Numbered from the stretch's first letter, positions 39,462 through 48,508 are shown. The stretch: 64,000 bases of DNA from Streptomyces sp. R21 (GCF_041051975.1 NZ_CP163435.1:3906001-3970000); one strand, 5' to 3'. Numbers and translations are program-made. Notes: a model not told the origin generated them from the letters alone.

Positions 39462-40685
39462 TCAGTCGTTCGCGGCGTCCAGCAGCGCCGCCGCCGTGAA
39501 CATCTCCACGCCCACCGTGATCGCCGACTCGTCCGCGTCGAAGTCGCCCTGGTGCAGGTCACGGCTGACCCGGTCCCCGGGGGTGCGGACACCGAGGCGG
39601 GCCATGGCGCCGGGCACATGCTCCAGGTACCAGGAGAAGTCCTCGCCGCCGAGGCTCTGCTGGGTGTCCTCGATCGCATGCGATCCGCGGCGCGCGGTCA
39701 TGGCGTCGCGCAGCAGGTCCGTCACCGCCGGGTCGTTCACGACCGGCGGGACGCCGCGGATGTAGTTGATCTCCGACTTCGCGCGGTAGAGGTTCGCGAT
39801 CTCGTCGATGGCGGCGTGCACGAGGTCGGGCGCGTGCCGCCACGCTTCGAGGTCCAGGCAGCGCACGGTCCCGGAGAGCTCGGCGTGCTGCGGGATCACG
39901 TTGCACGCGTGGCCCGACTCGATGCGCCCCCAGGTGACCGCGAGCCCGCTGCGGGCGTCGATACGGCGGGCGACCAGTGCGGGCACGTCGGTGACGACGC
40001 GGGCGGCGGCGGTCACGAGGTCGGTGGTGAGGTGGGGGCGCGCGGTGTGGCCGCCCGCGCCGTCCAGTGAGACCTCGAGCCGGTCGCACGCGGACGTGAT
40101 GGCGCCGTGCCGCAGTCCGATGCGCCCCGCGTCGACCTTTGGGTCGCAGTGCACGCCGACGATCCGTCCGACCCCCTCGAGGACGCCCGACTCGATGGCG
40201 TCGGGCGCGCCGCCGGGCAGCACCTCCTCGGCGGGCTGGAAGATCAGCCGTACGGCCTGCGGCAGTTGCCCCTTGCTGTGCAGTTCGGCGAGGACGAGCC
40301 CGGCGCCGAGGACGACCGTGGTGTGCACGTCGTGCCCGCAGGCGTGGGCGCGGTCGGGCACGGTGGAGCGGTAGACGCAGTCGGCCTTGGTGTCCGGGAT
40401 GGGCAGCGCGTCGATGTCGGCACGGAGCGCGAGCATGGGGCGTACGCCGTCCCAGTCGCCGATGTCACAGATGAGCCCGGTCCCGATGGCGAGCACCCGG
40501 GGCTTGAGGCCGGCCTGTTCCAGACGGGCCTTGATCGCCGCGGTGGTGCGGAACTCCTGGTTGCCGAGCTCCGGGTGCATGTGCAAGTCGCGACGGAACG
40601 CCACGAGTTCGGCGCGCAGTGCCTCGGGCAGCGCGCCGGGGAGCACGGTTTCCCCGGGGAGGTCGGCCTCGGACTCTCGGGACAT
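39462..40685 (-). CDS. M20-family amidohydrolase (N-acyl/aminoacyl hydrolase)
   Basis: 407-residue M20D metallopeptidase. Motifs: LRRDLHMHPELGNQEFRT (written FRRDLHMHPE), ACGHDVHTTVVLGA with zinc ligands His/Asp, FQPAEEVLPGGAPDAI with the catalytic Glu pair, GVHCDP, AGGHTARP in the lid domain, and QSLGGEDFSWYLEHVPG near the C terminus. It resembles amidohydrolases such as hippurate or indoleacetamide hydrolases. Substrate unclear; located downstream of the nucleoside operon by chance or for amide salvage. The ATG at 40685 with GAGGGT upstream is chosen over the GTG four codons earlier. Confidence 0.9.
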   Translation of the reverse strand: MSRESEADLPGETVLPGALPEALRAELVAFRRDLHMHPELGNQEFRTTAAIKARLEQAGLKPRVLAIGTGLICDIGDWDGVRPMLALRADIDALPIPDTKADCVYRSTVPDRAHACGHDVHTTVVLGAGLVLAELHSKGQLPQAVRLIFQPAEEVLPGGAPDAIESGVLEGVGRIVGVHCDPKVDAGRIGLRHGAITSACDRLEVSLDGAGGHTARPHLTTDLVTAAARVVTDVPALVARRIDARSGLAVTWGRIESGHACNVIPQHAELSGTVRCLDLEAWRHAPDLVHAAIDEIANLYRAKSEINYIRGVPPVVNDPAVTDLLRDAMTARRGSHAIEDTQQSLGGEDFSWYLEHVPGAMARLGVRTPGDRVSRDLHQGDFDADESAITVGVEMFTAAALLDAAND

Positions 40686-40967
40686 CAGTTGGTTCACCCT
40701 CTGAAGGGTAGGGCGACGGGACGGCCAACTGACCCACGATCAACAAAAGTTCAGCCCGTTAGGGGAAGAAAATCTGGCCGCACGACGCATAGCTGTCGTT
40801 GGAGATGGGTAAACTCGCCCGATTTTTCGATCGGTTGGATCTTGGTCCGATACGAGCCCCCTCCCGCTCTCCACGGTCCCACAGATCGAGCCCCGGGTGC
40901 GCGCGATCGCCTCTCGGTCGAGCGGTGCTCCAGACGGGCCCCACGGGATTCACCGCATCGCCGGGTG

Positions 40968-41444
40968 TCAGGCGGAGCCCTCCATCGACGGCCGGAGGCG
41001 GCTGAGCAGGGCATAGAGGGCGGCGCGGTCGTCGTCGTCCAGGGTGTCCAGGGCGCCGTGTGTGGCCTGCATCTCAGCTCGCACCCGGCGGATCGTCTCG
41101 CGGCCCTTGTCGGTCAGGACGACGTTCTTGACGCGGCGGTCGGTGGCCGAGGGCTCGCGGTGGACCAGGTCCTGCTTCTCCAGGCGGTCCACGATGCCGG
41201 TGACGTTGGAGGCATCGCAGACGAGGCGGTCGGCCAGGCCCCGCATGGGCAGCGGCCCGGCGACGACCAGCTGGGCGATGACCCTGGCCTGCATGCCGGT
41301 CAGCCCGTGACGTTCCGCGGCCCCGACGAAGTCCCGCCACTGGGCGGCGCCGATCGCCGCCAGGAGCTCCAGGAGGTCGAGCTTGGCGGGGGCGGGGGCG
41401 GGGGCGGCGACGGAGGCGGCGGCGTGCGGGGTGCTGGCGCTCAT
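40968..41444 (-). CDS. MarR-family transcriptional regulator
   Basis: 158 residues. An Ala/Pro-rich N-terminal tail is followed by a winged helix-turn-helix of MarR type (GLTGMQARVIAQLVVAGPLPMRGLADRLVCDASNVTGIVDRLEKQDLVHREPSATDRRVKNVVLTDKGRE). The Asp-Arg-Arg wing is typical. It is divergent from an EmrB-type MFS gene with repeated TTGAnGACTTCAA sites between them, so it most likely represses both. Ligand unknown. Confidence 0.92.
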   Translation of the reverse strand: MSASTPHAAASVAAPAPAPAKLDLLELLAAIGAAQWRDFVGAAERHGLTGMQARVIAQLVVAGPLPMRGLADRLVCDASNVTGIVDRLEKQDLVHREPSATDRRVKNVVLTDKGRETIRRVRAEMQATHGALDTLDDDDRAALYALLSRLRPSMEGSA

Positions 41445-41468
41445 GTCCAGGACTGTAACCCACGGTAC

Positions 41469-41481
41469 TTGATGACTTCAA
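41469..41481. promoter_or_regulatory. MarR operator-like site 1 (TTGATGACTTCAA)
   Basis: Inverted TTGA/TCAA arms with five-base spacer TGACT, 25 bases upstream of the MarR start. Confidence 0.6.
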
Positions 41482-41529
41482 ACATTAACTTGACTACCTA
41501 AAGCATTTGGGCCTACCGTCTGTGCAGTT

Positions 41530-41546
41530 GCTTGAGGACTTCAAGC
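41530..41546. promoter_or_regulatory. MarR operator-like site 2 (GCTTGAGGACTTCAAGC)
   Basis: Perfect six-base arms GCTTGA/TCAAGC around GGACT, closely matching site 1 in core and spacer. It is about 50 bases upstream of the MFS start. Confidence 0.65.
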
Positions 41547-41593
41547 TTTCAGTACATGAAGCAAGCTGATGCAAGACCCGGAGGCCCCTTCCC

Positions 41594-43156
41594 ATGAGCT
41601 CCACCAGACCCACCGGGGTCTCTACCGCTGCCGCACCGGCAGCCGGCGGCCGCAACGAGACGGTCATCGTCTTCGCGCTGAGCCTCGCCGCGATGGTCGT
41701 GTCGATGATGCAGACGCTGGTCGTCCCGATCCTCAGCCTCATCCAGAACGACCTGGACGCCACGCCCGCCCAGGTCAGCTGGGTCACGACGGCCACCCTG
41801 CTGTCCGCCGCCGTCTTCACCCCGCTGCTCGGCCGCTTCGGTGACCAGCACGGCAAGAAGGGCACCCTGCTCGCCGTCCTCGGCGTCATGGTCGCGGGCT
41901 CCGTCCTCGCCGCCGTGACGCACTCGCTCGCGTGGCTCATCGTCGGCCGGGTCCTCCAGGGCGCCGCCACCGCGATCTTCCCGCTGGCCCTGTCCGTGCT
42001 GCGCGAGGAGGTCCGCCCGGCGAAGCTGCCCGGTGCGATGGCCCTCGTCAGCGGCACCCTCGCCTTCGGCAGCGGGCTCGCGCTCGTCGCCGTGGGCCTG
42101 CTGACCTCGGGCGACAACCCCGACTACCGCAGCGCGTTCTGGCTGGCCACCGGCCTCGCCGTGCTCGCCCTGCTCGCCGTCGCCTTCCTCGTCCCGGCCA
42201 CCCACGAGGACCACCGCAGCGGCGGTCGCACCGACATCCTCGGCGCGTTCACGCTCGGCGCCACCCTCGTGCTGCTCCTGCTGCCCATCACCCAGGGCCA
42301 CGAGTGGGGCTGGACCAGCGGCCGCACGCTCGGCGCGTTCGCCGGTGCCGTGGTGATGGCGGTGGTGTGGGTGTTCGTCGAGCGCAAGGTCCGCGAACCC
42401 CTCGTCGACATGCGGATGTTCGCGCACCGCCCGGTGCTCTTCGCCAACCTCGCCGGACTGCTCGTCGGGTTCGGCATGTTCGCCCTGTTCATCGGCGTCT
42501 CCTACCTCGCGCAGATGCCGTCCGCGCTGACCGGCTACGGCTTCGACGCCACCGTTCTGCGCGCCGCAGTGGAGTTCCTGCTGCCGAGCACGATCGTGTC
42601 GCTGCTCGCCTCGCCGATCGGTGGTCAGCTGGTACGGCACCAGGGGCCCCGCAAGGTCCTCGTCCTCGCCTCGCTCGTGGGAACCGCCGGGTTCGCGCTG
42701 GTCGCGCTGGACCACACGCACGCCGCGTCGGTCATCGTCGCCGGAATCCTGGTCGGTGCCGGGATCAGCCTGGGATACGCCTCGATGCCGGCCATCATCG
42801 TCACGAGCGTCCCGCCCCGGCAGACCGGTATCGCCAACGGCATCAACTCCATCGCCCGCTCCACGGGCAGCGCGATCGGCAGCGCGATGATCACCACGGT
42901 GCTCGCCTCGAAGACGATCGAGAACCTGCCGCCGGGTGTTCCCCCGCTCCCCGCCGAGTCGCAGTTCACCCTCAGCTTCGTCCTGGCGGGCGCCGCCTTC
43001 GCGCTGGTCTCGGTGGTCGCCGGGTTCGGCCTGCGGCACATCCACCCGCTGAAGGACGAGCAGGGCGGGACGTCGCCGGTGGCCTCGTCGAGCGACACGG
43101 TCGAGGCGGCGGAAGCCGTCGAGGCGCCCGAGGCCCTCACGTCCGACCGGGCCTGA
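41594..43156 (+). CDS. EmrB/QacA-type MFS drug exporter
   Basis: 520 residues, about 14 predicted spans (DHA2 family). It has VSMMQTLVVPILSLIQNDLDATPAQVSWVTTATLLSAAVFTPLLGRFGDQHGKK, containing the MFS motif A in GRFGDQHGKK, and GRVLQGAATAIFPLALSVLREE. The C-terminal ~35 residues are acidic and rich in Glu/Ala/Ser. It probably expels a toxic compound sensed by the divergent MarR regulator. GGAGG is 10 bases before the ATG. Confidence 0.93.
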   Translation: MSSTRPTGVSTAAAPAAGGRNETVIVFALSLAAMVVSMMQTLVVPILSLIQNDLDATPAQVSWVTTATLLSAAVFTPLLGRFGDQHGKKGTLLAVLGVMVAGSVLAAVTHSLAWLIVGRVLQGAATAIFPLALSVLREEVRPAKLPGAMALVSGTLAFGSGLALVAVGLLTSGDNPDYRSAFWLATGLAVLALLAVAFLVPATHEDHRSGGRTDILGAFTLGATLVLLLLPITQGHEWGWTSGRTLGAFAGAVVMAVVWVFVERKVREPLVDMRMFAHRPVLFANLAGLLVGFGMFALFIGVSYLAQMPSALTGYGFDATVLRAAVEFLLPSTIVSLLASPIGGQLVRHQGPRKVLVLASLVGTAGFALVALDHTHAASVIVAGILVGAGISLGYASMPAIIVTSVPPRQTGIANGINSIARSTGSAIGSAMITTVLASKTIENLPPGVPPLPAESQFTLSFVLAGAAFALVSVVAGFGLRHIHPLKDEQGGTSPVASSSDTVEAAEAVEAPEALTSDRA

Positions 43157-43246
43157 CGGCTCGCCCCGGTCCCGGAACCATCACCGCCACACGGCTGTTG
43201 GGCCACGGAGCGTGCGTTCCGGGCCCGCGCCGGGCAGCCTGCGCAC

Positions 43247-43483
43247 ATGCAGGCGTGCGGATGCGGCGAGGACCAGATCCCCTGGATGCTGGCGAAGTTC
43301 GGGTTCCTCGGGACGGCGGGCCTGGTGCTCACGGGCCTCGTCGTGATGATGCTCGCGGGGTGGGCGCTGGGGGCCGTGGTGTGGTTTCTACGGCGCCGGG
43401 TGCGGGACGGAGGCGGTGAGGCTCGGTCCGGCAGCGGAACCGGCCTCGCCGGGTTCACTTGGCGGGACGACGAGGAGCCGTAA
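43247..43483 (+). CDS. Small single-span membrane protein (78 aa)
   Basis: 78 residues: a cysteine-containing N terminus (QACGCGEDQIPWMLAKFG), one strong hydrophobic span (FLGTAGLVLTGLVVMMLAGWALGAVVWFL) followed by Arg residues (positive inside), and a polar tail. No known family. Codon third positions are consistent with coding. No good ribosome-binding site before the ATG. A strong hairpin terminator follows 10 bases after the stop, supporting a real gene. Confidence 0.6.
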   Translation: MQACGCGEDQIPWMLAKFGFLGTAGLVLTGLVVMMLAGWALGAVVWFLRRRVRDGGGEARSGSGTGLAGFTWRDDEEP

Positions 43484-43492
43484 CTCAACACA

Positions 43493-43520
43493 AGGGCCGG
43501 GAACGTGTGTTCCCGGCCCT
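43493..43520. terminator. Hairpin terminator
   Basis: Perfect 12-bp stem AGGGCCGGGAAC / GTTCCCGGCCCT with GTGT loop. It separates the small membrane-protein gene from the convergent glycopolymer operon. Confidence 0.82.
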
Positions 43521-43546
43521 CACCCATGTCCAGCCCTGTTCTCGCC

Positions 43547-44620
43547 CTACACCGCACTGACCGCCGACAGCCGGTGCACGTCCCGGGCCGTCCCCGTGAC
43601 CCCCGACAGGAACCCCTGGGCGCGCGGTGACGCGTTCTCCGTCAGCCAGCTCGGGTCGATGTCGCAGACGGCGACGCGGACGTCCGTGCCGACCAGGGCC
43701 AGCGGGAGGGTGTGGACGACCGTCGAGGGGAAGCTGAGGATCGTACGGCCGATGGGGCCGCGGCGGGCGATCAGTTCGAGGGGGAGGTCGGGACGGACGA
43801 TCTCCAGGCCCGTCTCGGCGGCCAGCCGGTGGAGTTTGTCGACGCTCTCGCGGCGGTGGGCGAAGTAGCGGGTCGCGCCGTGCGTCTTGGCGAGGGCGGC
43901 GACGGCTTCGAGGTAGCGGTCGCCGTCCACGACGCCGGTCTCGACGAGGGACGTGCCGACCAGGTCCGCGCCCTTGGTGATGCGGGGCGGGCCGAAGCGG
44001 GCGCGGGTCCAGGAGAAGTCGTTGGCCGTGATGCGGACGCCGTCCGGGGCCGAGTCGATCGGCATGGACGAGAAGATCTCGACCTGGCGTCTCTCGCTCG
44101 GGGTCAGGCGGCGCCGGGCCGACGACGAGATCGGGGCGAAGAGCACGTCACGCGGGCCCGGGCGGCCGCCGCGCCGGTGCCAGCGCACCAGGCGTTCACC
44201 GCGGGCGAGTTGGGAGACGAACTCCATCGTCGCGGTGCCGTCGTCGACGACGACCAGCTCGCGGGCCTTCGTGATGGTCAGAAGCAGTTGTACGTAACGG
44301 GAGAACGGGTCGCCCATCACTATGCGCTTGGCCTTGCGCAGCAGCGGCGCGAGACCGCCCACCGTGTGGAACGGGGCCGTGGTGCCGCCCCGCGCCTCCT
44401 CCCAGCGCACCTGGTGCCCCTCGTCGCGGGCGAGCTCCGCCATCCGGCGCAACTGCCCCCTTGTCATGGGGTCGTTCGGGGACAGGACGACGAGGGTGAG
44501 CCCCGCGCCGGGGTCCTGGAGGGCGTGGGTGTGCGCCCACTCCAGGACGTTCAGCAGCTGCACCGGGCTCTCGACAAAGGCGAGAGTGTGGGGGCCGGAG
44601 GAACCGGCGCGGGGGCTCAT
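43547..44620 (-). CDS. Polysialyltransferase-like glycosyltransferase
   Basis: 357 residues. N-terminal HTLAFVESPVQLLNVLEWAHTH matches the start of bacterial alpha-2,8-polysialyltransferase-like enzymes, with a GT-B type fold; ELVVVDDGTATMEFV contains the conserved Asp-Asp-Gly, and TRYFAHRRESVDKLHRLAAETGLEIVRPDLPLEL carries the 'YxxHRRE' and 'P' motifs; FPSTVVHTLPLAL is near the CMP-binding end. It is last in the neuA-neuB operon, 41 bases after neuB. Probable job: adding or polymerising CMP-activated nonulosonic acid (Kdn) into a cell-wall polymer. Confidence 0.82.
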   Translation of the reverse strand: MSPRAGSSGPHTLAFVESPVQLLNVLEWAHTHALQDPGAGLTLVVLSPNDPMTRGQLRRMAELARDEGHQVRWEEARGGTTAPFHTVGGLAPLLRKAKRIVMGDPFSRYVQLLLTITKARELVVVDDGTATMEFVSQLARGERLVRWHRRGGRPGPRDVLFAPISSSARRRLTPSERRQVEIFSSMPIDSAPDGVRITANDFSWTRARFGPPRITKGADLVGTSLVETGVVDGDRYLEAVAALAKTHGATRYFAHRRESVDKLHRLAAETGLEIVRPDLPLELIARRGPIGRTILSFPSTVVHTLPLALVGTDVRVAVCDIDPSWLTENASPRAQGFLSGVTGTARDVHRLSAVSAV

Positions 44621-44661
44621 CGGCGTAAGACCGTCCCGTCGTAAGGGAATTGAGGAGGTAC

Positions 44662-45600
44662 TCAGACCGAGACCGGCTCACCGGCGGCCGCGGCGATCTC
44701 CGCCTCAGCGACGACGCCCGAGACGCGGCGCAGCTTCTTCATCGGGCCGAGCTCCGACTCGTAGACCTTCTTGACGCCGTCGCCGAGGGAGGCCTCGATG
44801 GTGCGGATGTCGCGGACCAGGCGGGTCAGGCCCTGCGGCTCGACGGAGGCGGCCTGGTCGGAGCCCCACATGGCGCGGTCGAGGGTGATGTGGCGCTCGA
44901 CGAAGGTGGCGCCGAGGGCGACCGCGGCGAGGGTGGTCTGCAGGCCCGTCTCGTGGCCGGAGTAGCCGATCGGGACGTTGGGGTACTCGGCCTGGAGGGT
45001 GTTGATGACGCGGAGGTTCAGCTCCTCCGCCTTCGCCGGGTAGGTCGAAGTGGCGTGGCAGAGAAGGATGTTGTCCGAACCGAGGACCTCGACCGCGTGG
45101 CGGATCTGCTTCGGGGTGGACATGCCGGTGGAGAGGATGACGGTGCGGCCGGTGGCGCGCAGCGAGCGCAGCAGCTCGTCGTCCGTGAGGGAGGCGGAGG
45201 CGACCTTGTGGGCGGGGACGTCGAACTTCTCCAGGAAGGCGACGGCCTCGGTGTCCCACGGGGAGGCGAACCAGGCGATGTTCTTGCTCTTGGAGTACTC
45301 GTCGATCTGGCGGTACTCGTCCTCGCCGAACTCCACGCGGTGGCGGTAGTCGATGTAGGTCATGCGACCCCAGGGGGTGTCGCGCTCGATGTCCCACTGG
45401 TCGCGCGGGGTGCAGATCTCCGGGGTGCGCTTCTGGAACTTGACGGCGTCGCAGCCGGCCTCGGCGGCCGCGTCGATCAGCTTGAACGCGTTCTCGAGGT
45501 CGCCGTTGTGGTTGATGCCGATCTCACCGACGACGTAGACGGGGTGACCCGGGCCGGCGGTCTTCGAACCGAAGGTGCGCAGACGGGAGTTGTTGCTCAT
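44662..45600 (-). CDS. neuB: Nonulosonic acid (NeuB-type) synthase
   Basis: 312-residue TIM-barrel enzyme condensing a mannose-type sugar (or its 6-phosphate) with phosphoenolpyruvate. Motifs: YVVGEIGINHNGDLENAFKLIDAAAEAGCDAVKFQKR, FASPWDTEAVAFLE, KVASASLTDDELLR, ILSTGMST, LCHATSTYPAK, IGYSGHETGL and VERHITLDR. The protein ends just after the barrel and lacks the ~60-residue C-terminal SAF (antifreeze-like) domain present in E. coli or Neisseria NeuB. 14 bases separate it from the NeuA-HAD gene. With no epimerase gene (neuC) in the cluster, Kdn or Kdn-9-phosphate is the likeliest product. AAGGAA lies upstream of the ATG. Confidence 0.92.
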   Translation of the reverse strand: MSNNSRLRTFGSKTAGPGHPVYVVGEIGINHNGDLENAFKLIDAAAEAGCDAVKFQKRTPEICTPRDQWDIERDTPWGRMTYIDYRHRVEFGEDEYRQIDEYSKSKNIAWFASPWDTEAVAFLEKFDVPAHKVASASLTDDELLRSLRATGRTVILSTGMSTPKQIRHAVEVLGSDNILLCHATSTYPAKAEELNLRVINTLQAEYPNVPIGYSGHETGLQTTLAAVALGATFVERHITLDRAMWGSDQAASVEPQGLTRLVRDIRTIEASLGDGVKKVYESELGPMKKLRRVSGVVAEAEIAAAAGEPVSV

Positions 45601-45614
45601 GGTGAAGCCGTTCC

Positions 45615-47009
45615 TTACTTGTCGAGGGAGTCGAGAGAGTCGAAAGAGGGACCGAGGATCCAGCCGGCGATCTCTCGGATCGCGCCGTCGCCACCGGGAA
45701 CGGTGGTGACCGCGCGTGCGGCGCCGCGTACGACGTCGTGGGCGCTCGCGACCGCCACGGGCCAGCCGACTACGGCGAAGCACGGGAGGTCGTTGACGTC
45801 GTTGCCGACGTAGAGCACGCGCTCCGGCGCGATGCCCTGCTCCTCGCACCACTGCTTGAGTGCGAGGTCTTTCCGGTCGATGCCGTGCAGCACGGGGATC
45901 TTGAGCTTCCGTGCGCGGGCGGCGACGACCGGGTTCTGTTCCGTGGACAGGATCAGCATCTTCAGCCCGCTCTTGCGCAGGGCCGCGATGCCGAGTCCGT
46001 CTCCGCGGTGCACGGAGACGAACTCCCGTCCGTCGGAGTCGATCAGCACCCTGTCGTCGGTCTGGGTGCCGTCGAAGTCGAGGACGACCGCGTCGATGTC
46101 GTCGGCGGTCGGAAGGGCGCCGGGACGGTCGGCGTCGAACAGCGGCGCCAGTGCCCGGGCCCGGGCGAGGTCGTGCGGGTCGTCGATCTCCAGCACGCGC
46201 GCGGGGTCGGTCCGCACGAGTTCCGTACGCCCGAAGAACCGGTGCTTGGCGGTACGGAAGCCGGTCGCGTCCATGGCGTAGACGGCGCCGGTCTCCAGGA
46301 GGTCCTGGGGGCGGTCCTGGCGGCGCGGGCGGAAGGACTTGTCGTGGTTGATGCCGTAGCCGCCTGCGGCGGCACGGGACTCCGCCGGGCGGCCGGCCTC
46401 GTCCAGCGCGACCGCCGTGGTGGCGCGCGCCGCGCCGGCTTCGCCGTGCGCTCGCGCGGCGGCATCCGCCACGGGCGCGGCCTGTCCCGGCGCACGGTCG
46501 GCCGCCACGCCGGTGCGCGACGCGAACTCGTCGTCCGCGTCCCGCCACACGAAGCCGTGGAAGGGGGCCACCGTGTGGGCCGTGTCCGCGCCCTTGTCGG
46601 TGATGGCCTTCACGACGCCGTCGACGTCCTCGCGGACGATGAACGGGCTGGTGCACTGGACGAGGAGGACCACGTCGACCGGGGAGCCGTGGAGCGCCTC
46701 GTGGGCGTCCATGGCGTGCAGGACGGCGGCCTCGGAGGTGGCGGTGTCGCCGGCGATCGCGGCGGGGCGCAGCACGACCTCGGCGCCGGCCTCGCGGGCC
46801 ACGGCGGCGATCCTGGTGTCGTCCGTGGAGACGACCACGTCCGTGACGAGGCGGGAGGCACGGCACTCGCGTACGGCGCGGGCCACCAGGGGCACTCCCC
46901 CGACAGGGGCGAGGTTCTTCGCGGGGACGCCCTTGGAACCGCCGCGGGCGGGGATGACCGCGAGCACACGGCGTACGTGCGCCGCCTGGCCCGCTTCCGA
47001 GTGGGACAT
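45615..47009 (-). CDS. neuA: CMP-nonulosonic acid synthetase fused to a HAD phosphatase
   Basis: 464 residues in two domains. Residues ~10-290 form a NeuA cytidylyltransferase: VLAVIPARGGSKGVPAKNLAPVGG, VVVSTDD, LLVQCTSPF, GINHDKSFRPRRQD, ENGAVYAM-like ETGAVYAM. Residues ~300-464 form a KDO8P-phosphatase-type HAD: VVLDFDGTQTDDRV, ILSTEQNPVVAARARKLKIPVLHG, LKQWCEEQG and GNDVNDLPCF. The HAD can remove a 9-phosphate before CMP transfer. An unusual ~50-residue Ala/Arg/Gly-rich stretch interrupts the NeuA domain (encoded near 46380-46520). Start at ATG 47009 is backed by AAGGAG seven bases upstream. Confidence 0.92.
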   Translation of the reverse strand: MSHSEAGQAAHVRRVLAVIPARGGSKGVPAKNLAPVGGVPLVARAVRECRASRLVTDVVVSTDDTRIAAVAREAGAEVVLRPAAIAGDTATSEAAVLHAMDAHEALHGSPVDVVLLVQCTSPFIVREDVDGVVKAITDKGADTAHTVAPFHGFVWRDADDEFASRTGVAADRAPGQAAPVADAAARAHGEAGAARATTAVALDEAGRPAESRAAAGGYGINHDKSFRPRRQDRPQDLLETGAVYAMDATGFRTAKHRFFGRTELVRTDPARVLEIDDPHDLARARALAPLFDADRPGALPTADDIDAVVLDFDGTQTDDRVLIDSDGREFVSVHRGDGLGIAALRKSGLKMLILSTEQNPVVAARARKLKIPVLHGIDRKDLALKQWCEEQGIAPERVLYVGNDVNDLPCFAVVGWPVAVASAHDVVRGAARAVTTVPGGDGAIREIAGWILGPSFDSLDSLDK

Positions 47010-47041
47010 TCGCTGTACTCCTTGGGAGGGGATGGAGGCGC

Positions 47042-48349
47042 TCACAGCTCGCCCATCCGCCGGATGACGGGGGCCACGCGCTGCACTCCGTGGCGGTAGG
47101 CGCCGCGTGCCGCGCGGCGCACGATCTGCCGTACGGGGCTGGGCTCCTTGTCCGCCGCGGGCGCGCCGGGCAGTGGGCTCCCGTCCGGGCCGAGGTGGTG
47201 GCGGGCGAGGATGCCGGGGAGGTAGCCGGGCGCGGTGACGGGCGTGTAGTACGGCCGCAGCGGCGGGAGTTCACCGGCGGCGAGCAGCCCGGTGATGCGG
47301 GCGCGCGCCATGTCGAAGGCCGTCTCGTACGAGCCGTCGGCGGCGACGCCCTGCCGTGCCACCCACTCCTCGTCGGGCAACGGCTGGTGGCCGTCGTCGA
47401 GCTGGTCCCAGGAGGCCAGGCATCCCGAGCCCACGAAGTGGTGGTTGCCGAGCGCCTCGCGCACCCCGAGGTCGCTGAGGACGACGGTGGGGATACGGCG
47501 GTGCAGGGACTCCAGGGCCGCCGTGGAGCTGATGGTGACCAGCAGGTCGGTGCGGTCGAGGACCTCGCCCATGTGCCCGTAGACGAGGCGGAAGTTGGCC
47601 GGCAGGTCGGTCTTCTGGGCCAGCTTCTGGTAGGGCAACTCCTCGATGTGCGTGGTGTGTTCGCCCGGCCTGGAGCGCAGCTTCAGCAGGACCTCGCGGT
47701 CGGGGTGCAACCGTGCGTGCCCGATCAGCCGGTTCAGCAGGTACGTACGGTCCTTGCGGCTCTCCGGCACGGAGGGCTGCGCGGCGAAGACGACCGTGTA
47801 CGGGTCGTTCTTCGTGTAGGTGTCCCCGCCGAGGAAGGGCAGCGCCACCTCGGTCACCGATCCGGCGTCGGCGCCCACTCCCTCGTACACGGCCCGGAAA
47901 CGGTCCGCGTCCTGGCGGGAGTTGGCGAGGACGAGGTCCGCGCCGTGCCGCAGCAGCAGGCCGTCGGCGAGCTTCTCGTAGACGACGCCGACATAGCCGG
48001 TGACGACCACGGGCCGCCGCCCGCGTCCCTGCCAGAGGTTCGCGAGTCCGTGCAGCATCGCCTGTACGGCGCCGCCCACGAGGGCGAGCACGAGGACGTC
48101 GTACTCCTCCTGCTCCATGGCGCGCAGGAACTCGACGCCGGTGACCTCGCGGAGGGAGTCCGCGCGGACGCCGACCTCTTCGAGCTGGCGGGCGGTGGGG
48201 GTGGCACGGCCGCGCAGGAGGTAGCCGTCGAGCCGGATGTCCGAATCGGCCGGTGAGATGCGGTTCGCGGTGAGCGAGCCCCATTTCCACCGGGTATCGG
48301 AATCGGCGAGGACGGCAACCCGCAGGGACTTCGAGGTACTTGCTGGCAC
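47042..48349 (-). CDS. DUF6716-type putative glycosyltransferase
   Basis: 435 residues. SLRVAVLADSDTRWKWGSLTANR at the start, YDVLVLALVGGAVQAMLHGLANL, GYVGVVYEKLADGLLLRHGADLVLANSRQDADRFR and YTVVFAAQPSVPESRKDRTYLLNRLIGHARLHPDREVLLKLRSRPGEHTTH fit the DUF6716 family of Streptomyces, thought to be GT-B glycosyltransferases; TDLLVTISSTAALESLHRRIPTVVLSD is the nucleotide-sugar region. First gene of the minus-strand Kdn operon, 32 bases before neuA. The GTG at 48349 is favoured over a TTG further out (48388). Donor and acceptor unknown. Confidence 0.82.
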   Translation of the reverse strand: MPASTSKSLRVAVLADSDTRWKWGSLTANRISPADSDIRLDGYLLRGRATPTARQLEEVGVRADSLREVTGVEFLRAMEQEEYDVLVLALVGGAVQAMLHGLANLWQGRGRRPVVVTGYVGVVYEKLADGLLLRHGADLVLANSRQDADRFRAVYEGVGADAGSVTEVALPFLGGDTYTKNDPYTVVFAAQPSVPESRKDRTYLLNRLIGHARLHPDREVLLKLRSRPGEHTTHIEELPYQKLAQKTDLPANFRLVYGHMGEVLDRTDLLVTISSTAALESLHRRIPTVVLSDLGVREALGNHHFVGSGCLASWDQLDDGHQPLPDEEWVARQGVAADGSYETAFDMARARITGLLAAGELPPLRPYYTPVTAPGYLPGILARHHLGPDGSPLPGAPAADKEPSPVRQIVRRAARGAYRHGVQRVAPVIRRMGEL

Positions 48350-48508
48350 GCCCCAAACGCTAGGAACCCATTTCGAGGAGCGGCCCAACCAGAATGCAAC
48401 AAACGGTTAACAGCACATCGACGAATGGCGAATCGGCCACCGATCGGCGTGAAACCGAGCGTGGTTCACGGTACCGCCACGCTTCGTTCACCTGGCATCT
48501 CACCAACG

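Noticed and set aside
40799..41005. 68-codon plus-strand frame in the M20-MarR gap
   Set aside because: Composition (Arg/Ser/Pro) and codon bias do not look coding; the region is better read as promoter DNA.
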